Assembly: GCF_003286085.1 (NCBI RefSeq)
Contig: NW_020825706.1
Span: 1,302,001-1,366,000, forward strand
DNA length: 64,000 bases
Source of the DNA: Drosophila persimilis
Taxonomy: Eukaryota > Arthropoda > Insecta > Diptera > Drosophilidae
Reading direction: 5' to 3'
The translations under genes were made by a program, and so were the position numbers. Below are positions 12,386 to 24,400 of the stretch, in pieces (the first letter of the stretch is position 1; every line of letters starts with the position of its first letter). The notes under the pieces are model-generated. The model did no database searches and had not been told where the DNA came from. It worked only from the letters and a program-made list of their open reading frames with translations.

Positions 12386-13680
12386 GCTTCAAGCTCAAGC
12401 TCAAGCTCATCCAACTATTTACTCAGTTTTTCGTAGTACTGTAGTACTGTAGCACCCTAATCGTATCCGTAACCCCGTACTCTTCTAAGTTAGCCTCTCG
12501 GTTTTTGTACAGCTCCGTGCCCAAGAGAAGCCACACCACTAATCCACTAATCTTCCAAAAACAATGCACTCGAGATCGGCTGGAGAACGAGTCCCAATTT
12601 GGGTATACATGAGTGTACGAGTATGTATTCATTAATTTTCGATTGCTTTGCCTAAAACAATGATCGACTACACACCTACACTCAAGCGAGTGCGATTATC
12701 AGTATGAATATGAGTATGTTGTAGCACAAACAACCCACACACACACAGACAGACACACACAGTCGTAGCTGATGATGACAAACGCCCACGCAAAGGAAAC
12801 CTTAAAACTAACTATATCTTCATGCATCTAAATCTACATCCAAATCCAAATCTAAATCTATTTATATTTATATCTACATATATATATATATTTATACATG
12901 GCTATGCTCGTATACAATGTGTAAGATAATAAGCTAATCTAATGTGTTTAAGTAATCAATGTAAACTAAAGTTTATCATATCATATATGAATGGAATATC
13001 TATAGCTAACTGTAAGAGCCCTCCCCTCCCCAGCCCCCTATACTATCTACGCATTACTCGTAAACAGAAGGAAGAAATATCATAAACTTGATCATGTGCA
13101 AGCACTCAAAGTATTTTCCCCTAAGCAATTTTCACTAAACTAATTAACACACACCCGCGCACACTCGGAAGGAACAAAAGGCATACGAATTTAAGCAGCG
13201 ATTGTATGGTTTTTATTGTAAGAATTAGTAATTGTAAAATGGTAACCAATTTAATGGCACTTAATAGCCGAAAACCATATGCTTCAGCTAGTCGGATATA
13301 GAGGATATAGACACCCCAGCAAGGCTTCTGCATACATACACCTATGTACGAGTATTTTCTATGGTCTCGCAGCGCTTAACGTTTAAGATGGATGTAAAAT
13401 GTAATGTAACAAAGCGACAATATGAATACTATTATTTAATGTATGATACAAATGATATATGTACTATCCACGTCCCCCCCCGCATACATATCTCCACATA
13501 AACACACACTTAAGACTTTCCACTTTGGACTCCTGCACATTGCTTCAAAATGTCGTTTAGCCGCCGCATAGATTTTTTTATTTCTTGTCCATTTTCGATT
13601 GGCGATTGGTCTACTTTCACATTTTAAGGATTAGCGATAGCAGAACAATCATCCTATTTGGTTATCCTTGAACAGAGCTC
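12386..13680 (+). other. probable tinc 3' UTR and flank
   Basis: This is AT-rich sequence after the tinc stop, with CA repeats (about 12736-12763) and TATATA runs (about 12870-12895). I found no clear AATAAA before 13.6 kb, so the polyadenylation site is not placed. Confidence 0.45.
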
Positions 13681-13689
13681 GAGAACGAT

Positions 13690-15500
13690 TGATCTTATAG
13701 AAAGTATGGCATATTTCAGGCTTCGCTGAGAATATAATGATCGAAATTTATGAAGTATCTTTTGTGTTTGGCTTTATTTATAAATTATGGCATCCTTCCA
13801 GGCTGTTTGGGGATATCGATGTCCTTTTTGCAGGTGCCAAAAGATTAGCAGGACCCTTCCTATCTCGAAAGGCCATTCCACGTCCAGATCGGCCGTGCTA
13901 TAGCCGAGATATAGCGTAAAGAATCGATTAGTTAAATATCCTTGATAAAAATTCATCAAGGACTTTTTTTTGATCATTGTTAGCTATGGTATAACCACTA
14001 ATAGCGTAGAAACAAAATATTCTTTGTTTGAGAAAATGTCCTTGATCCTTGAAAAGAACTTCATGAAATCAGGGACAGTTTTGTGATGATAGGAAGCCAT
14101 CGCACGCCTAGATCGGGCCACAAATAGCCGAGAAAGCTGAATTTCTGTGGCTGGGGATGTTGGAGTCCTTGTGCAAGGATCAGGAATATTTTTCCGATCA
14201 CAGGAAGCCATGGCACAACCTGATCGGCCTGCAAATAACCGAGAAAATAAAGTATGCCTAAGACTAGAGAAGATATCCTTTATCATTTATCCTTGATCCT
14301 TGGTAAGCACTCATTCAAATCAAGGATTTTATTCCGATTCCAAGAAGCCGTCGCACGCCCAGATCGGTTCACAAAAAACGGAGAAAACAACAAAAAATAT
14401 CCGCCACCAGCGAAAATGTAGTTCAAAAAATCCCCGGCGACAAATGGGGGCGCCACTGCATAACAAAAAAAAAACAGCGACCTTCTGCTAATTTCTGTTC
14501 GCTTGGTATCCCAGATCTGAAATCGAAAAATCTCGGTTTTGCGAGCAAATTGAAAAAGGTTGAAAGTGGTTGAAAGTACTTGAAAGTGGCTGATAGTAAA
14601 TTCAGCCGCTCAAATCAGAAATTTCGGTCTGGGATACAAGGCAAACATAAATCAGCAGAAGGTCGCTGGGTTTTAGCCCCCAAAAGTATGCTACAAGATC
14701 TGAAATCGAAAAATTTTGGTTTTGCGAGCAAATTGAAAGAGGTTGAAAGTGGTTGAAAGTAATTTATTGTTTATGTCATAACTCCGCTATTTCTTGTCCG
14801 ATCGGCACATGCTGATGGAGTCCTTACCAAGTATCAAGGATAAAGGATAAAGGAAATTTTCTCTAATCATAAGCATCCTTTATTTTCTTCGGTATTTGAA
14901 GGCCGATCAAGTTGTGTCATGGCTTCCTGTGATCGGAAAACTATTCTTGATCCTTGGACAAGGATTCCAACATCGCCAGCCAAACAAATTCAGTTTTCTC
15001 GGCTATTTGTGGCCCGATCCAGGCGAGCGATGGCTTCCTACGATCGCAAAAATGTCCCCGATTTGATGAAGTCCTTTGCAAGGATCAAGGATATTTTCCC
15101 CAGTCTTACATATTTAGACTTCTCTGATTTCAGGGGTCCGAGGGGTTCCTGAGATCAAGGTAACATCGCCGATAGAGTCCTTGACAAGGATTAAGGGTAT
15201 TTTTCCCAGTCCTACATACTTACTTTTCTCTGCCATTTATGATCCAATCTGGGCTTGCCCAGGCTTCTCGAGATCGCGAAAATACCTCCCAGCGTTTGCA
15301 GGGCAATAAGGATATTGCCTTTTTAACGTTATTTTAATAATTAAATCGCTATAGCTCCACTATTTCTCTACCGATTTGGGCATGCCACACCTTATTGTAA
15401 TCGGGAGATTATTCCCAATCGCTTGGCATCAAGGACAATAAGGATATTGCCTTTTGAACGTTTAATCGCTATAACTCCGCCATTTCTCCTCATATCGAGA
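13690..15500. mobile_element. nested inverted-repeat (foldback-like) element or repeat cluster
   Basis: A left arm of about 275 bp (14038-14315) reappears in reverse complement at 14806-15083 at roughly 85-90% by eye. Shared words include CACAAATAGCCGAGAAA and TTTTCCGATCACAGGAAGCC. Inside lies a second inverted pair, 14475-14515 and 14628-14668. A roughly 65-bp direct repeat starts at 14514 and at 14697. Related fragments (GATCGGCC, CTCCGCTATTTCT, AAGGATCAAGGATA) continue from 13690 to 15490. No transposase is visible. It could be a non-autonomous foldback or Helitron-like repeat; the family is not identified. Confidence 0.7.
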
Positions 15501-18470
15501 CCATTCTGCTTGGTCCGCATGTTTTCGAGCAGATATACAAACATCCGATGTCCTTTGTCCTGACCAAGGACCTTTACTCGGCACCTTTGATCAACTACTT
15601 TCTTTTTGGCATTCAAACTTCGAGTGGTTATTAGTATAACGACATTCCTGGAAATCTTTTCAGGGAGGAGAGCTCGATTGTTCACAATTGTTAGAAAACA
15701 AGCGCGCACCATCGCTGTGGAGGATTCGAAAGACCAATCGTATTTATTTTCGTTATAAAGACTGATTAGTGTTATAAAACAATTTGAAATGCACTTACAT
15801 ACACCAGAACCTATACAAGAGACCCCCGAAAAAACTCTTTAGAAATCCTATGCATTGATACGATAGAGGATAGGCCGTAAAGATAGTTTAGTATGTCGTC
15901 TTTAACTTTGGTTCCTTTGAGAAACGCACTAAAATAAACGGGTTATCAACGTTTAAGCAAATGAGAAACTTTTGTAACATAATTTCATAATTCAATTAAA
16001 AATTAATTCAAATGAAATACCCAAATAAAAGTCAAAGTAAAAGTAAAAGTACTAAGTATGCCTACAGAAAAATTACACCAATTTAATTATTGCGTATATC
16101 ATGGGTTAGATTTTTTGTATAAGCGAGCGAAACTTGTAAATGATAGTAAGGTTAAACCCAATCCAATACCCGTTATGGCACGGATAAACGCATCTAAATA
16201 TATTTAATATGGTAAATCAATAAATGCATAAATGTTTAAATTATTTATACATTCTATACGTATATGGATTAAATGGTTTATCAATGGTAAATAAAGAAAT
16301 ACCACCGCTTTATGTGAAACCCCAAAAATCTTTGAGTTTTCCTGGGCGGAATGGGGGGTCCTGGGGAAATCAAAGGCCATTTTCTGCTTTATTAGAAAAC
16401 AATTTTTAATGAATTTTCCTTTGTTTTGTTATTTAAATGTTGCTTTTCATTAAAGTTTCTCTTTAGTTTTTAGTTTTACACAATTCAAGTTTCTGTGTTC
16501 TTCAATATTAATAATGCCTTCTCTGCAAATCTTGTTAATAATATAATTTTAGTTTTTGTTTTTGTTTTGCTTTTGGTTTTGTTTTTGTTTTTTACATATT
16601 CTTTTCACAGTTTATTGTCGTTTCTCGACCTTCGATTGTTGTCGAGATATTAAAATACAATACAAGGTATCCAGAGCGCCCAGCGAGCGCTGGCCCCTGC
16701 CTCTTAATCAATTTTGTGTTCAACATTCGCAATAAATGATATATTCTTCTGTTGTTCTTGTGGTTGTTGTGTAGATAGCATTTTTGTTTTGTTTTTGTTT
16801 TTGTTTCTTGTTTCTTGGTTTTCGGCTGCCCTTGAAATAACTTGCCGTAATATATCATTTGTTTCTGTAACATTTTCTATATGCTTTGTCATTTGTGTGA
16901 CTTAAATGTAACGAATTCTAGAGGAATTCTAATAAGAATCATCTTCTATGTCTCAACGGTGGAAATGCCCTTTCCGAAACTGTACTCGTTTCGCAGGAGG
17001 CGTCAAGTAATTCCATTCCAATGGTATGTAAACGGAAAGAGCACTTCAACTTCGGCCCTTGCCGCCGTTTGTTTCACATCCTGTCCATATTCTTTGCTGG
17101 TTTGCTGATTAATTAAAGCATTTTCGAATGTTTGCTGACGGAGAGCAGTGGAAACAATACAAAGATAGAGATAGAGAGAGAGAGAGTTTTATCATAGAAA
17201 AGTTCGTATGAAGTTCGTGGCTATCGGAGTGGAGTGTACAAATCGGATTAACTATCTATAATGTCTGTATGCTTTTATGTTGTATGTATCTCTGATTTAT
17301 ATATCGTATAATTAGTTGCTGGAAACCTCGCTGGTAGTTTTTTCTTTTCTCAAATATTTGAAGCGCCTTTTCTTCATCCTCATATCCTGACTTTTCTTCT
17401 AATGTGTGTTCTTGTTGTTGTGCTTTTCTTGTGGCAACATTTTGAATGCATTCTGCCTGTCGTGATTTGGCAATTCTTTACGTATCTCTGTAGTGGTCGT
17501 AGTTCTGATATAGGAAGCTGCAGCTTGGATGGATATGCACCTGTCAATATATATTTAACTTTATCTTGCGTTGTTGTGTGTTGAAAGCTGAATGAATGGA
17601 CGGAAAGGTTCAAATCAATATCCGTAGCCATGAGTGAAAGCAAAATGAACTAACATTAAATAACTGGATAGGAACAATAGCTACGTTTCTCGTATATATC
17701 TGAATGTACATATTTCATTGCCCTATAGTCCTAATACGAGTATACTATTTATAAAAGTTAACTGCTCCCATCCATCACTGTATCTGTCTGTCCGACTGTC
17801 TGTCCCAGGCCTGTGATATGTTTCCTTAAAGTGAACCAATTGGGGAGTCCTCCTCCCTTCGGGAATGCATTGCAAAATGTTGCCCAAAAGAACGCCAATA
17901 GAATGTCTCTCAAACTAAAATGTAATGTCATTTGCAAACTATCTTTGGTTTTCCTCCTCCTTTCAGTTTTCCTATATTTCCATTTATGCTAATGTGTTAC
18001 GACGCTATGTGTGTTTTAATGTAATGTATGTGTCTTTGGCAAGCAGGTAACGATTTTTACAGCTCACACTATTAACTTGAAGGTACTTGATGCGTTTGTT
18101 TTTCGAGGCAAGTTGATTGGAACCGAGCAAACGGCGCAAACGGATTCTATAGCGATTCTCTAGAAGCGTGAGAATGTGAAGCGCGGGTTAGCTACAACAA
18201 AATCGCGTTATACGTAGTATATAGTATGTGTCTATATATATAGAGAGATAGAGAGAGATAGAGTGTGTGTTCTCATTGCTCTAGTTTAAATTATATGATA
18301 CATAGCTGTCGCTGTAGCTGTAGCTGTATACTGTGCCCATCGCTAGCCGGCAAAAACTCGCACATTTTGGGGTTGCTGTGGAGTTTTTGACGGAGCGCAG
18401 AGCAAAACAAATTTGTATAAAGCCTAAGATCTGGTAATCGGTAGACGACGACAATCGATAGTCCGGCTGT

Positions 18471-18471
<1 letters not shown>

Positions 18472-18510
<39 letters not shown>
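18472..18510. repeat. (TG)n microsatellite
   Basis: A nearly perfect TG dinucleotide run, about 19 units, interrupted once by TA. Confidence 0.9.
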
Positions 18511-18513
<3 letters not shown>

Positions 18514-18875
18514 TCCTATTTACAGCTTAAGTTGAGAATTTGTATTAAGTTAAACTTGCTCATCTCGCGCTTGGTAAATATTTGTTGTGGTTGTTGTTCG
18601 ATTAATACGTACATATCTCATATATCTCTAGAAATAATCTCCCGTTTTGTAGTTACCCAAACCTTAAACCTAAACATTAACTTTAAGTTTAGGTTTAATC
18701 GTAAGTTAGGCTTATTTAAGTGTTAGTGGTTCTTTGCTTGCTTAGACTGTAAATATATTTATATATAGATTTATATTAATTTATATATGTATATATACTT
18801 AAATAACTGCCATCGCATCATCTGAAAATCTATAACTTTCATGTACAGATTTTCGATTTAGATTTAGCTAATTAT

Positions 18876-18881
18876 TTTATT
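18876..18881 (-). terminator. possible polyadenylation signal for Rim (AATAAA on minus strand)
   Basis: TTTATT on the plus strand reads AATAAA on the minus strand, about 2.4 kb downstream of the Rim stop and about 600 bp beyond a candidate alternative terminal exon. AT-rich DNA makes chance matches common. Confidence 0.25.
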
Positions 18882-19474
18882 AAACATTTTATATCCCCTT
18901 TCCGCACGCTGCTCAAGCTTAGGCGTTGGCTTAGGCAAGACTGTCAGCACTTGAACTTTCTTCTTTCCTTAGATGTACTTTCTTTCTTTGGTTTTCGGTT
19001 ATTGGATTTTTTTTCTCCTTCTTCTTCTTTTATCTCGTTTATCAATAATAGTTTTTAGTAATAATAATCGTAGTAATCGTATTACGAAAATAATAGTGAT
19101 CTTAGGTGTGTAGTAAAAATTAATTTAAATATGCATAATTTACAAGTATCCTTTTGTCAAATGTTATCCATTATATATGTGTATATGTATTGTATGTACT
19201 CGTATATATATATATCTATCTTGTATCTGTTTTCGATAGTTACGTTTAATCTGTTTACTGCTCTGCTCTTGTGTTCTCGGTTCTCTCGGTTCGTTAAATG
19301 CATTTGTTTTCATGACTTACAAAAATTAGATATTTTCTCTCTTTTTTCATTTTTGTTAATTTTTTTCATTTTCATTACTTTTTGTTGCTGGAAATCTTCC
19401 TCTCCTTTCGGTTGTAGAATAGAAAAAATTACGGATCTGGACTTAGCTTAGGCCAGCAACATGCCGAATGGGGA

Positions 19475-19598
19475 TCACAGGCCGGCGGATGCCACGTTGC
19501 TTCCGCTTCCGCTGCTGCTGCTGCTGCTGATGCTGCTGCAGGCTGACCTTGGTCCTTTGCTATTTGGCTGCCTGGCTGGCAGCTCTCTGCAAGGGTTA
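19475..19598 (-). CDS. candidate alternative 3' terminal exon of Rim
   Basis: A GC-richer island inside AT-rich DNA. On the minus strand a good acceptor (AATTCTTACAG) ends at 19599. One frame (entry phase 2) reads NPCRELPARQPNSKG, then a Ser-run, and stops at TGA 19475-19477. A second frame (entry phase 1) gives an Ala/Glu-rich tail that runs further, ending near 19430. No donor in the preceding Rim exon clearly matches, so this may simply be conserved 3' UTR. Confidence 0.25.
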
Positions 19599-21241
19599 CT
19601 GTAAGAATTGATGTGAAAATTCGTAAATATATTAGTCACACATGCATTACATAAAGGGAAATGTCTGTTGGCTGTTAATCGTTTTTTTTTTATACGGATT
19701 AACTGTGTTTTTTTGATTTTGTTTTCGGTTTTAACCGGGTTATTTCAAATATGTGTATTCTTTTTTTTGGTTTTTGGTTTTGTTGTAAAATGGCAAAGGT
19801 GGCAGAATGTGTATTGACTAGCGCGCTAGAGAGAGTAAAAAGCAGGAGACGCCAGTATTGTATTGGGTTTGGATTATTCACTTACTGAATTCAGTTCAGT
19901 TTTGAGTTCGCTTTGAATTGGAATTGTGCTTGGGTGCTTAAAGTGTTTTCGTTGTAGTGGTTGTTGTAGTTGTTGTTGTTATTTTTCTTGTTGTTGTTGT
20001 TGTTGGTTGTGGTGTTGTTAGTGTTGGAAAGTGTTATTCACCCGGCTCCTCCATTATAACTGATTCACCGGCCCAAACAATCGGACGACCCTGGGTTGTG
20101 GTGGTTTCAAAATTGATTTATATTGTAAAACTTTGTTTCTTAGGAGAAGATTAATTGTTAGATAGCGCTAGCCTAAGCGTAAGCTATTTTATAGTATAGA
20201 TTGTGTATTGTATTTATGCTATTTATCATTAGCCAGGTGTTTGCCATTTTAGAAATGTAAGAGTATTGGAGTAGTATTGTGTGTAGTGTTATTCGTTATT
20301 GTGCGTGTGAGCAATATATGATATGCACCACTTGACTGACGATTCAGTTGTGGCTATCAAATGATAATAATCGAGAACTTATTTTTTATATGTATTTTCT
20401 TGGTTAATCATCTACGGCATGCACTAGAAAAATGCTTAAAAAAATGTGAGTGAGAATGTGAGTTGGTTTCTACGAGTATTTGATTAGTTTTTGGTTTTTG
20501 GTTGGGTAGTTCGGGGATAGAGAAACATACCTATATGAGTATTGAACGAGTCTATGTGAAAGCTACGTTGTAGTAACGGTAGATTTATGGTGACTTAGCG
20601 AGAGAGGATATATATTCATTTTTGTTTTCGATTTTGATTTGGTTGCGATTACGATCAACCTTTTTGTGGTTCATTTGACTTTTCATCATACAATGTCAAT
20701 AGCTGTTGTTGTTGTTGTTGTTTTGGTGGTTGTTGGCCTCATGGTTGTGGTGGTTGTGGGTGTTTCGGTGTCTGTGTGTGTGAATATAACAAGCGTTTCA
20801 TTTACAGGAGTGCGTGTGTCTGTGTCATTATTTTATATGTAAATAATTCTAGCTAAAAACAAATGCATTTGAGATGTTCACTATTTTATCAATATTATTT
20901 TAGGTTTTTGTTTTTTTTTTTGTTTGTTTTTGGTCGCTTTGTTAAGCGTATCGAACCAATCATCAAATTACAAATTGTTTACTTTAGTTGCTGGTTGGTT
21001 AATGGTCAATTCTTTTACTTGGTTTGCACATTACGGTCAATACGGAACTAAATGTCGAGACATACGTATGCAAATGTATATTTTAATTATATATATTGTG
21101 TGATTGTGTGTGTGTCTGGGTTTATACATAAATATATAGATAGTGCAAGTGTTTTTTAGCCACTTGCTAGTGCCAGTTCTAGCTAAGTTTCAATTTGTAT
21201 TTGTACGTTTCGAATTTAGTTCGCAGATGTATCGCTAAATC

Positions 21242-21445
21242 CTAGAGTTTGAGTGAATCGAGTGATGCTAACGATGAGCGCCTAGAGCCTAAACCTATAG
21301 AAGAGCAACTGACCAGTGAGGTGGTGCCAAAGAGCTTATACCAGCCGATCACGATATTTGACAGATTCAGATCGTCGAGCATTATCTGAGCGACGCCCAT
21401 AAACACTTTCTTCTCGATGCGCCCGTAGTCGCCCCAAACGGTTAT
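21242..21445 (-). CDS. Rim: Rim exon 23: end of C2B and C-terminus
   Basis: 68 codons including the stop: ITVWGDYGRIEKKVFMGVAQ, then LSNIVIGWYKLFGTTSLV and a Ser/Arg tail RRSSLASLDSLKL before TAG at 21244-21242. The tail parallels the RRASQSSLESS end of vertebrate RIM. Confidence 0.96.
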   Translation of the reverse strand: MTVWGDYGRIEKKVFMGVAQIMLDDLNLSNIVIGWYKLFGTTSLVSCSSIGLGSRRSSLASLDSLKL

Positions 21446-24400
21446 CTGTAAGAGAGGTCAAACGATTAGTTAGATGTCAATTGATTGGAATATAAATTTC
21501 AAAGAGTCTCGCCTGGAGTATGCAACCAGCGTAGGAGTGCTTGAACACCAACTGCTGCTGGTAGAGCGGGTCCAGGGTGCGACGCGCCGTCGAAGTCTTC
21601 ATCTTGTCCACGCAGTTCTTTCCCGACACCAGATACACCTTCACATATGGAGCGGGCAGCATCTTCGATGAGGGTTTTTGCTACAGAGAGATTATCATTT
21701 ATTGTGGGTGCTTTTTTCATTGAGATGAATATGCAGAACGTACCGTCAACCCTCTGGCTCGAATGACCTCCACCTCTAGAAAGCCCTTCTGATGGCACAT
21801 CGACAGCTGGATGTCGCCCAGTGAGGGAGCACCAAGCACCTGGCGACCCACCAGTTGTCCTGGTCCCAGGCCCTCGACAAACTCATTGAGGGCTCCATCA
21901 TTGCGCAACGAGGGAGAGAATCTGTATGTTTCATTGGGGATATGACGCAGGATGGGAGTTGTGTAAAGAGTATAGTATTAGTATAGTCTCTTGATAGCGA
22001 TTTCTTTTGGCTTTAATTTTAAGATCATTTAAATAAGAGAGATCATAAGAATTCACAACAAATTTTTCAAGAAAAAGAAATAACTCTTATACACAGGGAG
22101 TTGTAGAAAGACAGTTAAATGTAGTTGTAGTTTGTTGGTGGTTGGTAGTTGGTGATTGGTGGTTTGGTGGTTGCGACTGCGTCTGTTGTGGTCCGAAATG
22201 GTTGAGTGTTGGGTGGTTGGGTGACAGGTGGTTGTGGCAGTGCAAAAGGAGAGAGACAGAGAAAGACAGACAAGTAGAGGAGTCACAGATCGCAATACGA
22301 TGGTGTCATGCAAGCGTTCGGAGCGTTCTCAGGAGCAAAAGTGCAGAGAAGCTACTTGAACTAGCTGGGGATCGGAGTCGTTTATATGATCAGTCTATAT
22401 CCCAAGAGATGGTAGACTTATTGGTCTATTCTTTGGATGGTAGGGGAGGGAGGGGTGGGCAAGTACCCTATAAAGAGCCACAGTGCTGGAAAGGTCTAGG
22501 TGCCTAGGTCTAGGTCGTACTCTAAGTACTCGACAGTTGTCTTATTTACGAACGCACATCGAGAGGTGAGAATAACTTTCTTATATACATATACATATAT
22601 GTAGATATTGCTGGAAATCAAAAGGATTAAATCAAGACTGAAATCAATACAAATTGTACTTTTTCACGTGGTTACAGAAAAATACACAAAGAAGTGGTAG
22701 AATCGAAACGAAACAGAAGGAAACGGAAGGAAAATTACGTGGAAAACATTTAAGAGAAAATATATTTGAGGTATACAGAAATGCAGGCTCGCTCTCAACG
22801 GTTTCAAGGCTCACATAGACAACAATTAAGATGACGGCAAAGAAAGGACACAAAGAGTTATAGGAAAAGAGAGAGACATAGAGGAAGAGAGAGATATAGA
22901 CAGCGTGTAAGAGTTAGAGTAAAATTATAGTTAGGAACGCGACATAGATTACCATATACAAAAGCCAATCGAAAATAGATTTTTATTTAAAAGTTGGACA
23001 GTGTAAAGGAGAGTCACACAGAAAGAGAGAAGAGGCACAGGCAAAGTTGAGAGAGAGAGAGAGATGGAGAGGAGAGTTTTCAATTTCATAATAGATATTT
23101 TTTGTTGATGGAATTTTAATTTAATTGCTATTGCTATCGTTATCGTTATCGCTAACGGCAGATTGCCGAACGATCGAACGGGGTAAACTTACGATGAACC
23201 CTCGGAGCTAGAGATCGAGTGTATACTGCCGGCACTGTAACGGGTCACCGATAGCACCGGCGGCACCTCCACCGATCGCTGGATGCTGCCCGCCGAGCCG
23301 CGCGACTGCCGTTGGTAATATGGATGTGGTGGTGGTAGTGTGATATGATGGTGGTGACTAGCGGAGCTAGTCGAGCTGCCTGAATACTGTGCCTGATACT
23401 GCTCTTGTTCTGTCGGAAACAACGATATTTATACATATTGATTGAATATCTATATATATATTGGTATATATTGATATATACTACTCGTATGTGGCATGTG
23501 GTGGCATATGGTACAGATACATATATATATATACAAAAAGGGTGTGTTACGTTATCGTTATCGTATCGTTATCGAAAATCAAAAGCGAAAAAACAGCAAC
23601 AATGCAGAGTGAAATGAGATTGCGACGCTGGACCAGTAGGTCACTGCCTATGGAACTATCATCGACGTTGGGCTCTTGGAAAACGGAACCTAATCTATAT
23701 CGAAATCGTTATCGTTATCGTAATCGTAATCGTAATCGAAGCTGGCAGCACCCGAAGAAGTAGCGAAAAAAACTGTACAGAAATCAAAGCCACAGAGAAG
23801 AGTCGTAAACGTAAATTGTACAACAAACAAAATAGTAAAAATTATAATGCGAGAACACCAACTGAATATCGATAAGAACATAGAACATTATAGACTAATT
23901 ATACACATTATCCTATATGTATATATATATTTATGTATTGGCGAAATCATCAAAAATCAGTGGCGCAACTTAAAACATTTACTCATTTGGCAATTCAATG
24001 GCTACTAATTTTGCAGGGTGATTATTTTTGATTGCAATTGAAAGAACTGGCATCGATTCCCACATTGGACCTCCGCCAGGTGGACTCCACTAGACAGTTG
24101 TACATACATACATATGTGTTCTTCTAGTTGTTTTTTAGAGTATTATTATATATCTGTTGTTGATGCACTTTCTAGTATCGCTTGTTCGAATGCTTGTTGA
24201 ATGCGAATTTGGTTGCTGTATTTGGTTTGGCCAATTCTCAGATGATTCTTTTTTTGGTGGATGCTGCATTAGTATTTGTTGTTGTAGTTGTGGTTCTTGT
24301 TCTTGTTGTTGTGAGCTTTTAATGTGTATTGGTTGTTGTTTTGTTGAATGGCATGGCTGTTGACTTTCTGTGACAGAGCTCCCTGTATATATGTTTTTTT

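Larger units (their letters stand above)
15501..19450. other. intergenic / distal 3' UTR space between convergent genes
   Basis: AT-rich DNA with TTTTG runs, TATATA and a (TG)n tract. No supported gene. A minus-strand open frame at 15392-15712 (106 codons) overlaps repeat-derived sequence and has no support. On the minus strand, AATAAA occurs at 18876-18881, a possible distal Rim polyadenylation signal. Confidence 0.5.

Noticed and set aside
15392-15712. 106-codon minus-strand ORF
   Set aside because: Overlaps the repeat-rich segment, with no recognised family and no splice or promoter support. It could be a transposon remnant but this cannot be shown.
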